Assembly (NCBI GenBank): GCA_035546295.1
Contig: DATKBT010000043.1
Location: 1 to 33,691 of the forward strand
DNA: 33,691 nucleotides
Reading direction: 5' to 3'
Source: DATKBT01 sp035546295
GTDB taxonomy: Bacteria > Acidobacteriota > Thermoanaerobaculia > Multivoradales > Multivoraceae
Each line of letters opens with the position of its first letter. The first letter of the stretch is position 1. Shown piece after piece: positions 26,378 to 32,447 of the stretch. The notes under the pieces were generated by a model. That model was not told the DNA's origin. It worked only from the letters and a program-made list of their open reading frames with translations, and made no database searches. The translations under genes and the position numbers were made by a program.

Positions 26378-28401
26378 ACCGCTCACGGCTCGCCACCCCG
26401 GATCGCGCTCGGGTCGAGAGCGAAGCGGCCACCCTCCTCGACCTGGTCACGCTCGCTGCGCGGCACCCTCGCTCGCACAGCCACGGCCTGCGTTTCCTCG
26501 ATCGCCGCGAGGAGGAGACCTTCGTCGCCTGGAGCGAGGTCGCCGAGCGGGCGCAGCGCGTGTGCGACGGGCTGCGCGCGCAGGGGGTCGCCCCCGGCGA
26601 CCGGGTCGCGCTGGTGTTCCCGACCGGGCCGGAGTTCTTCGACGCCCTCTTCGGCACGCTGCTCTGCGGGGGGGTGCCGGTGCCGCTCTACCCCCCCTTT
26701 CGGCTGGGCTCGATGACCGAGTACGACCGCCGCACCGCCGCCATGGTCGACGCGGCGTCGTGCGCTCTGCTGCTGGTCGACTCCGGCGTGCGGCGCCTGC
26801 TCGGCGGGCTCCTGGCCTGGATCCGACCGCGGCTGGGTTGCGCTGCGCTCTCCGAGCTCTTCGCGCCCGAGAGCTCGAGCGAGCAGGCGCTCGGCGTCGC
26901 CGGCGACGCCGGACAGACCGCCCACCCCGCGGCCGCCGAGGACCTCGCGCTCGTCCAGTTCTCGTCGGGCACCACCGGCGTCCCCAAGCCGGTCGCGCTG
27001 AGCCATGCCGCGATCCTGCACCAGGCCCGCCTGCTCAACAGCCACTGGCCCGACAGCGCGGAGCTCGAGCAGTCGGGGGTGAGCTGGCTGCCGCTCTACC
27101 ACGACATGGGTCTGATCGGGTGTGTCCTGCCGGCCCTGATGCGTCCGGCGACCCTGACGCTGCTCGGTCCCGAGCTGTTCATCGCTCGACCGGCAGCCTG
27201 GCTGCGCGCGATCTCGCGCTACCGCGCCACGATCTCGCCGGCGCCCAACTTTGCCTACGCTTTCGCCGCCGAGCGGGTGCACGACGAGGAGCTCGAGGGG
27301 GTCGACCTGTCGAGCTGGCGCGCTGGCCTCAACGGCGCGGAGGCGGTGTCGGGTCCGGTGCTGCGGAGGTTCTGCCAGCGCTTCGCACGCTGCGGTCTGC
27401 GCCCCGAGGCGCTGACGCCCGTCTACGGCCTGGCCGAGGCGGCGCTGGCCGTGACCTTCTCTCCACTCGAGCGCCCTCCACGCTCTGCCTGGTTCGACCG
27501 CGCCCAGCTCGCGGACGGCGTGGCGTCCCTGCGCGCCAGCTCGGCCGGAGCCGCCGCCGAGGCGCCGGCGGCCGAGCTGGCGGAGGTGGTCTCGGTGGGC
27601 CTGCCGGTTCCGGGCTTCGAGCTCGAGGTGCACGTGGACTCGAGCCCGTCGGACCCGTCGAGGTCGTCGCAACCCACGGGCTCCGCTGGAGGGGCGGTCG
27701 GCCCGGCGTCGTCGATGCGCTCTCGGCAGCCGTTGCCGTGCGCTCGCGTCGGCCGGATCTTCGTGCGCGGTCCGTCACTGATGAGCGGCTACCTCGACCA
27801 GCCGGAGGCGACCGCCGCCGTGCTCGCCGACGGCTGGCTCGACACCGGGGATCGCGGCTTCGTTTACGACGGCGAGCTGTGGGTGGTGGGTCGGTCGAAG
27901 GACGTGCTGGTGATGCGCGGGCGCAACCACGATCCCGAGCCCGTGGAGCGGGCGGTCGGCTCGGTCGATGGAGTGCGCACGGGCTGCGTGGTCGCGATCA
28001 GCCATCTGCCCCCTTCCGGCGAGGTCGAGGAGCTGATGGTGCTCGCCGAGCTGCGCCGCGGCCGCGGAGCCGAGGAGCATGAGCGCGCCGAGGTCGAGCG
28101 CTCCTGTCGCCGGCGCGCGCTCGAGGAGACCGGCCTGCGGCTCGATCGGCTCGTGCTGGTGGAGGCTGGATCCCTGCCGCGAACGTCCTCGGGAAAGCTG
28201 AGGCGCCGCGAGGCGCTCGAGCGCCACCTCCGCGGCGAGCTGACCGCGGCCGAAGACCGCAGCGCGATCGGACGCCTGGCGCAGCGCCTCGGCGAGCGGC
28301 CATCGGTGCAGGCGGTGCGCGCTCTGGTGCGCTCGTCGCGGCTGGCGCGCACCGCAGCAGGTGCGGGCGAGCGCTCCGGAGCCGAGCCGGAGGAGGTGTG
28401 A
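26374..28401 (+). CDS. Fatty-acyl-AMP ligase (FAAL-like adenylate-forming enzyme)
   Basis: A 675-residue ANL superfamily enzyme that would adenylate a fatty acid and pass it to a carrier protein. Motifs in order: FSSGTTGVPKPV (P-loop, about 196-207), PLYHDMGLIG (about 240-249, strongly FAAL-like), ISPAPNFAYAFAAERV, LNGAEAV, PVYGLAEAALAVTFSP, DTGDRGF, VMRGRNHDPEPVE and the C-terminal catalytic lysine K608 in RTSSGKLRR. HDMGLIG and GRNHxP are typical of FAALs rather than CoA ligases. The substrate cannot be told. GTG at 26374 overlaps the carrier protein stop (GTGA), implying coupled expression. About 65 residues after K608 form an Arg/Ala/Glu-rich tail. A Ser/Pro-rich linker is seen near 425-450. 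Confidence 0.9.
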   Translation: MNRSRLATPDRARVESEAATLLDLVTLAARHPRSHSHGLRFLDRREEETFVAWSEVAERAQRVCDGLRAQGVAPGDRVALVFPTGPEFFDALFGTLLCGGVPVPLYPPFRLGSMTEYDRRTAAMVDAASCALLLVDSGVRRLLGGLLAWIRPRLGCAALSELFAPESSSEQALGVAGDAGQTAHPAAAEDLALVQFSSGTTGVPKPVALSHAAILHQARLLNSHWPDSAELEQSGVSWLPLYHDMGLIGCVLPALMRPATLTLLGPELFIARPAAWLRAISRYRATISPAPNFAYAFAAERVHDEELEGVDLSSWRAGLNGAEAVSGPVLRRFCQRFARCGLRPEALTPVYGLAEAALAVTFSPLERPPRSAWFDRAQLADGVASLRASSAGAAAEAPAAELAEVVSVGLPVPGFELEVHVDSSPSDPSRSSQPTGSAGGAVGPASSMRSRQPLPCARVGRIFVRGPSLMSGYLDQPEATAAVLADGWLDTGDRGFVYDGELWVVGRSKDVLVMRGRNHDPEPVERAVGSVDGVRTGCVVAISHLPPSGEVEELMVLAELRRGRGAEEHERAEVERSCRRRALEETGLRLDRLVLVEAGSLPRTSSGKLRRREALERHLRGELTAAEDRSAIGRLAQRLGERPSVQAVRALVRSSRLARTAAGAGERSGAEPEEV

Positions 28402-29624
28402 GCGGAATCGGCGCCACCCGGCTCGGCGTGCCGGTCGACGTGCTGATCATCGGAGGCGGTCCCGCCGGCCTCGCCACCGGCCTCGCGTGCCGGAGGCAGG
28501 GACTCTCGGTGCGCGTCATCGAGCCCTCGGCGCCGGGTCGAGACAAGCCCTGCGGCGAGGGCCTGATGCCCGACGCGGTGGCGTGTCTCGAGCGTCTCGG
28601 CGTCGATCTCTCCGATGCCGGGAGGGTGTTTCGCGGCATTCGCTATTGCGATCGCGAGAGCGATGTCCGTGGCACCTTTCCGGACGGGCCCGGGATCGGC
28701 GTGCGGCGAACGGTTCTCCACCAGCGTCTCTTCGAGGCGAGCCGGAGCGCCGGCGTCGAGGTCGTGCGCGGCCGGGTCGAGGGTCTCGAGCGCAGGGGCT
28801 CGGGCCGGGGGGAGTGGGCCGCGCGCTGGAACGGCGGGCTGCTCGAGGCGCGGGTCCTGATCGGCGCCGACGGACTGCGCTCCGCTTGTCGCGGCTGGGC
28901 TGGACTCGGCGTTCCCGGACTCGGCGATTCTGGACTCGGCGATTCTGGGCTCGCCGGATCGGGAGCCTCTCGCCGGCGGCGCTTCGGCGTGCGCCGTCAC
29001 TTCGTCGTTCCGGCGTGGGGCGACCGGGTCGAGGTGCACTGGCACGCCGGGGTCGAGGCCTACGTCACGCCGGTCGAGAGCGACCTGGTGGGGGTCGCGA
29101 TCCTGTGGACCGATCCGCCGGTCGCGGGTCCGTCGGCGAGCGCCGGCAAGCCGGTGTTCGACCACCTGCTCGCCAGGTTCCCGCGGCTGGTCGAGCAACT
29201 GGCGTCGTCGTCGCCGGCGTCGCCGGCGGCCGGATGCGGTCCCCTCGCGCAGCGCGCTCGCGGCTCCGTCTCCGAAAACCTGGCGCTGGTCGGCGATGCC
29301 GCCGGCTACCTCGACGCGATCACGGGCGAGGGGATGGCGGTGGCCTTCGCCGAGGCCGAGGCGGTCGCTGCCGCCATCCGTGACGGCGACCTCGCCCGCT
29401 ACCAGCGCGAGCGCCGCCGGATCGTCCGCCGCCCGGAGATCATCACGCGGCTCGCGCTGCTGCTCTCGCGCCGCCCCGCGCTGCGAGGCCGAGCCTTGCG
29501 GGCGTTCGCCGCGGAGCCGGCGCTGTTCGACCGGGTGCTGGCGCTTCATGTCGGCGCGCAGAAGAGCGGCGAGGTCCGCCTCGCCGCCGCGTTCCTGGCC
29601 CGGCTGCTCGCGCCCGCGCGCTGA
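28398..29624 (+). CDS. FAD-dependent oxidoreductase, geranylgeranyl reductase/hydroxylase type
   Basis: A 408-residue group A flavoprotein. It shows the FAD motif LIIGGGPAGLATGLACRRQG (17-36), the DKPCGEGLMPDAV segment typical of geranylgeranyl reductase/FixC-like and related halogenase or hydroxylase proteins, LIGADGLRSACR (second FAD contact) and LALVGDAAGYLDAITGEG (ribityl phosphate site). It may hydroxylate or reduce the polyketide, like SrsC-type ring hydroxylases; this is inferred from context. GTG at 28398 overlaps the ligase stop (GTGA), with AGGAGG close upstream. Between the two FAD motifs (about residues 169-187) a 15-base tandem repeat encodes Gly-Leu-Gly-Asp-Ser units absent from the usual fold, probably a loop. 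It is the last gene of the cluster. Confidence 0.87.
   Translation: MSGIGATRLGVPVDVLIIGGGPAGLATGLACRRQGLSVRVIEPSAPGRDKPCGEGLMPDAVACLERLGVDLSDAGRVFRGIRYCDRESDVRGTFPDGPGIGVRRTVLHQRLFEASRSAGVEVVRGRVEGLERRGSGRGEWAARWNGGLLEARVLIGADGLRSACRGWAGLGVPGLGDSGLGDSGLAGSGASRRRRFGVRRHFVVPAWGDRVEVHWHAGVEAYVTPVESDLVGVAILWTDPPVAGPSASAGKPVFDHLLARFPRLVEQLASSSPASPAAGCGPLAQRARGSVSENLALVGDAAGYLDAITGEGMAVAFAEAEAVAAAIRDGDLARYQRERRRIVRRPEIITRLALLLSRRPALRGRALRAFAAEPALFDRVLALHVGAQKSGEVRLAAAFLARLLAPAR
28902..28955 (+). repeat. 15-base tandem repeat inside the FAD oxidoreductase gene
   Basis: Units GGACTCGGCGTTCCC (28902-28916) and GGACTCGGCGATTCT (28917-28931 and 28932-28946) are followed by a diverged partial copy. Each unit adds five residues in frame (G-L-G-V-P or G-L-G-D-S). 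Confidence 0.9.
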
Positions 29625-29810
29625 GCCGTGCTCCACGAGCGCCCCTGATCGAGCCCCGCTCGGAGCCATCGAAAGGTGGCGGATGCGGTCGACCGGATCC
29701 AGCACGAATCGGGCGCATGATCGCGATGCCCCCGGCAGGTCGGCGGAAGCAGGACTCGAACAGCCTCCCTCTACGACGAGCCCGCTAGGTCGACTAGGCC
29801 AGCGGGAAGT

Positions 29811-29926
29811 TCTTGCCTGCCTTGCGGCAGGCGGCGGTCGTTGGTCTCGCGCAAGCGCAAGACCAAGGTTCTTGCCTGCCTGCGGCAGGCGGCGGTCATT
29901 GGCCTCGCGCAAGCGCGAGACCAAGG
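29811..29926 (+). repeat. 59-base tandem repeat with internal hairpins, two copies
   Basis: Copy 1 is 29811-29869 and copy 2 is 29870-29926; they differ by a few substitutions and a small deletion. Each copy contains two inverted repeats. One is GCCTGCC/GGCAGGC around a short loop (clear in copy 1). The other is a longer stem TTGGTCTCGCG/CGCAAGACCAA around CAAG. Changes between copies partly keep the stems, which suggests selection on RNA or DNA structure, but two copies are too few to prove it. Confidence 0.85.
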
Positions 29927-30037
29927 CTCATAAAACGGTCAAAGTTCGATCAAGCCGCTGCGCTCGCCCAGAGAAACGGCTGTGGCCTGGTCGACCCAGC
30001 CGCGCCCGCTTGCGGGCTTGCGGCGCACGAGTGATCG

Positions 30038-30114
30038 GCTAGCGGGCTCGTGGTATGACCGCGTCGCGACCTCGTTGCTCGTTGGGGAGTGGTGAACACC
30101 ACGAGCCCGCTAGC
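30038..30114. repeat. Perfect 17-base inverted repeat
   Basis: GCTAGCGGGCTCGTGGT (30038-30054) and its exact complement (30098-30114) are 43 bases apart. The inner 13 bases of the arm occur a third time at 29776-29788. The interior contains a further short hairpin (30089-30102). No transposase gene is present. Confidence 0.9.
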
Positions 30115-30263
30115 TGGTAGCGATCGCTGGAACAGTCGCTCGGTTCTACGGCTGTCCGCGGCGACGCGCCGCAGGCGCTGAGCTCGGCCCGCTTCGCAGG
30201 CTCAGCGCGCCTCACCTTCGCTCGCTTCGGCTTCGCCTCATCTCGGGTTGGAGCCGAGGAATT

Positions 30264-30320
30264 GCTAGCCGGAGATGTGCCAAAAAGCGCGCGGAGCGCG
30301 CGGCCACATCGGAGGCTAGC
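30264..30320. repeat. Interrupted inverted repeat at the 3' end of the HD gene
   Basis: GCTAGCC (30264-30270) pairs with GGCTAGC (30314-30320), and ATGTG (30275-30279) pairs with CACAT (30305-30309). A GC-rich centre (GCGCGC-GGA-GCGCGC-like) lies inside. It covers the stop codon of the minus-strand HD gene and could act as a terminator-like structure, though no T-run follows. AAAAA lies inside the loop side. Confidence 0.5.
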
Positions 30321-31551
30321 CAGCACATTCAGAGGCGAGCTCGCGCGCGACCTCGTCGCGCAGATCGGGGCGTGCGTAAACGCGCGTCGCCTCGATTCGG
30401 CCGAGATGGCGGATGAAGTGGCTGGCCTTCTCCATCGGCACCAGGGCGCCGCCTCCGGCGCTGCGCACGAGCACTCGGCTGCGTCCGAGCCGGTGCGGGT
30501 CCTTGGCCGCGCGCGACACCAGGATGCTGCCGGGTCCGGAGCTCTCGAGCAACGGCGCCAGCCGTTGCTCGAAGGCGTGCTTCTCGTCTTCGCTCGGATG
30601 CTCGCCGGTCTCCGCCGCGAGCTGGTAGTGCTGGCGGGCGAGCACGGCCCTGGCGTGCGGGCTGTCGGAGGCGCGCATCCGCCACTCCACGGTCAGGTCG
30701 TCCTGCTCGATGAAGCGCTCTGGCGCCGAGCTCCAGCGCACCTCGCTCTCCCGCAGCCACTGCTCGAGGTGCAGCTCGAGGACCTTGCCGGTGACGTTGA
30801 AGTAGACCTGCGTGAACATGTAGTAGCGGGCCATCACCAGCGCCTCGAGGGCGTGCACGCCCCCCTCCTCGACGCCGATCCCCCACTCGCCGGTGGCGGG
30901 GTCGCGCAGCGGCCGGATGGTGTCGAGCAGCCGCTCCAGGTCGTAGCTGCCGTAGCGCACCCCGCAGTAGAGGCTGTCGCGCAGCAGGTAGTCCATCTTG
31001 TCGGCGTCGAGCTCGCCGGAGACGATCTGCGCCAGCAGCCGCTCGACGGCGCCCTCGCCGCCGGCCAGCAGCCGCTCGACGTCCGCCGGCGTCAGATCGC
31101 CGCCGTGCGCCGCGAAGATGGCCTCGACCTCGGGAAGGTGCAGCAGGCGCCGCGTCATCGCCTCGTGGTCGATGGCGTCGTCGAACAGGTCCTCCGCCGA
31201 GTGGCTGAACGGAGCGTGGCCGATGTCGTGCAGCAGGCCTGCCGCCCGCACCATGCGGCGAGCCGGGCCCCGCGGGTCGGAATCGAGGGGGCTCCCCGGT
31301 TGCGCCGCCAGGGCGTCGTAGACCCTGCCGGCGAGGTGCATGGCCCCCACGGCGTGGCTGAAGCGGCTGTGCTCGGCGCCGGGGAACACCAGGAAGGTCA
31401 TTCCCAGCTGCCGGATATGGCGCAGCCGCTGCAAGGGCCGGCTGTCGATGAGCGCGGCCTCCAGGGCGTCGGCGCGGATGAAGCCGTGGATCGGGTCGCG
31501 GATCGACAGCACGGGGAATCCTATCGACTCCCGGCTCGGCATCGGCCGCAC
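30316..31551 (-). CDS. HD-domain phosphohydrolase (dGTPase/SAMHD1-like)
   Basis: A 411-residue HD-superfamily protein. The metal site is visible as SRFSHAVGAMHLA (H66), LLHDIGHAPFSHS (H108, D109) and LDADKMDYLLRDS (D184 region). The N-terminal IRDPIHGFIRADALEAALID and LQRLRHIRQLG are shared with bacterial and archaeal SAMHD1-like dNTP triphosphohydrolases. Such enzymes cut dNTPs to nucleoside and triphosphate; substrate preference here is unknown. The start is GTG at 31551 or ATG at 31542, neither with a Shine-Dalgarno. It lies 37 bases after the Lon-domain gene on the same strand and is probably co-transcribed with it. The C-terminal 100 residues are not assigned. Confidence 0.88.
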   Translation of the reverse strand: MRPMPSRESIGFPVLSIRDPIHGFIRADALEAALIDSRPLQRLRHIRQLGMTFLVFPGAEHSRFSHAVGAMHLAGRVYDALAAQPGSPLDSDPRGPARRMVRAAGLLHDIGHAPFSHSAEDLFDDAIDHEAMTRRLLHLPEVEAIFAAHGGDLTPADVERLLAGGEGAVERLLAQIVSGELDADKMDYLLRDSLYCGVRYGSYDLERLLDTIRPLRDPATGEWGIGVEEGGVHALEALVMARYYMFTQVYFNVTGKVLELHLEQWLRESEVRWSSAPERFIEQDDLTVEWRMRASDSPHARAVLARQHYQLAAETGEHPSEDEKHAFEQRLAPLLESSGPGSILVSRAAKDPHRLGRSRVLVRSAGGGALVPMEKASHFIRHLGRIEATRVYARPDLRDEVARELASECAG

Positions 31552-31588
31552 CCGGCCGGGGTGGGCCGGGAGGGGCTGCTGGCCGCCC

Positions 31589-32269
31589 TCAGTTCCACTC
31601 GGAATTCGCCGCCAGGCGGCGGTAGGGGCGCAGCAGCTGCAGCAGCTTGGTGCGGCTGCGCAGGATGCCGAGCAGCTCCAGCGCCCGGTCGGGTAGCGGG
31701 TAGGTGAGCAGCTCGAGCTTGCGCAGCGGGGGCATGTCGAAGCGCCCCGCCACGCGGTTCACCAGCTCCTCGATCGGCGCGTCGAGCGCGGCGTCGACCT
31801 CCGAGGCGCTCAAGGGGAAGCTGTCGCCCATCGCCTCGCGCGCCGCCAGCAGCCGCTCGCACAGCGCCTGCCGCAGGGCGCGCACCCCGGACTCCCCCTC
31901 GTCGAGGCCCGTCTCCGCGACCAGCCGCACGCGCGCCCGCAGGCAGATCCCGTCGTGTCGCTCCTTTTCGATGAGGAAGCGGTGGCTGCCGCGTACCACC
32001 AGCCGCAGGCGTCCGTCGTCGCTGGTCTCCACCCGCACTACCTGGCAGGCGGTGCCCGCGGGGAATACCGGCGGCGACCCCGCGCCGCCGCCCCAGCCCG
32101 GCTTGACCAGCACCACGCCCAGCCATCCCGAGGTGGCGCCGCCGCCCAGCTCGGCGATCAGCCGGCGCTGCGACTCCTCGGCCACCTCCAGGGACAGCTC
32201 CGTCCCCGGGAAGCAGACCGCGTCGGCCACCGGAAAAAGCGGGATGTCGAGGGCCTGGTCGGGATCCAC
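31589..32269 (-). CDS. Lon N-terminal (substrate-binding) domain protein
   Basis: A 226-residue protein that matches the LON substrate-binding domain without the ATPase or protease parts. Visible: DIPLFPVADAVCFPGTELSL at the N-terminus, the typical opening strand of the fold; LRLVVRGSHRFLIEKE, which aligns with the conserved G-x-x-R-F region; and a helical C-terminal bundle ending LLQLLRPYRRLAANSEWN. Stand-alone LON-domain proteins are common but their function is unclear. GTG at 32269 is chosen because the fold begins just after it. A minus-strand TATCAT (32281-32276) ends six bases before this GTG, which fits a leaderless transcript. The open frame extends upstream but has no domain character. 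Confidence 0.85.
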   Translation of the reverse strand: MDPDQALDIPLFPVADAVCFPGTELSLEVAEESQRRLIAELGGGATSGWLGVVLVKPGWGGGAGSPPVFPAGTACQVVRVETSDDGRLRLVVRGSHRFLIEKERHDGICLRARVRLVAETGLDEGESGVRALRQALCERLLAAREAMGDSFPLSASEVDAALDAPIEELVNRVAGRFDMPPLRKLELLTYPLPDRALELLGILRSRTKLLQLLRPYRRLAANSEWN

Positions 32270-32275
32270 GGGGCG

Positions 32276-32281
32276 ATGATA
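32276..32281 (-). promoter_or_regulatory. Possible -10 element giving a leaderless mRNA
   Basis: TATCAT on the minus strand is followed by six bases and then the GTG of the Lon-domain gene. That is the spacing at which transcription and translation would begin at the same base. No Shine-Dalgarno is seen. A -35 is not obvious. Confidence 0.4.
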
Positions 32282-32447
32282 GCCTGCGGCGGCGCTGGCG
32301 CCACCTGACACGCGCCACGCGGCGCACGCCCAGGAGACGAGTCGAGCCTCGACGCCGCTCTCGACCTGCCCCGGGGCAAGGGGAGGGGCGCGATGCGAAG
32401 CCTCGCCAGTTGCCTCTTCCGCCAGAATCGGATAACAACCCCTTGCC

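Larger units (their letters stand above)
29625..30315. other. Repeat-rich non-coding region
   Basis: This 691-base gap has no convincing gene. It contains a 59-base direct repeat (29811-29926), a perfect 17-base inverted repeat (30038-30114), three copies of the 13-mer ACGAGCCCGCTAG (29776-29788 and 30101-30113 plus, 30051-30039 minus) and several tight hairpins. These include GCCCGC-TT-GCGGGC (30004-30017), GTGGTG-AA-CACCAC (30089-30102) and a 9-bp stem at 30175-30183/30200-30208. Six CTAG tetramers occur in about 540 bases, although CTAG is usually scarce in bacterial DNA. A tRNA-like GTTCGAGTCC sits on the minus strand at 29761-29752 without a matching 5' half. Confidence 0.7.

Noticed and set aside
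29742..29806. tRNA-like sequence on the minus strand (GTTCGAGTCC followed by TGCTTCCGCC)
   Set aside because: The T-arm does not pair properly, no matching GGCGGAA 5' acceptor strand is found upstream and no cloverleaf can be drawn. At most a remnant.
29807..29926. Possible CRISPR array
   Set aside because: Only two adjacent repeat copies, no spacers of constant length, and no cas genes in the window.
30038..30114. Terminal inverted repeats of an insertion sequence or integron attC site
   Set aside because: The interior is only 43 bases, no transposase or integrase gene exists nearby, no target-site duplication was recognised and the attC core consensus is absent.
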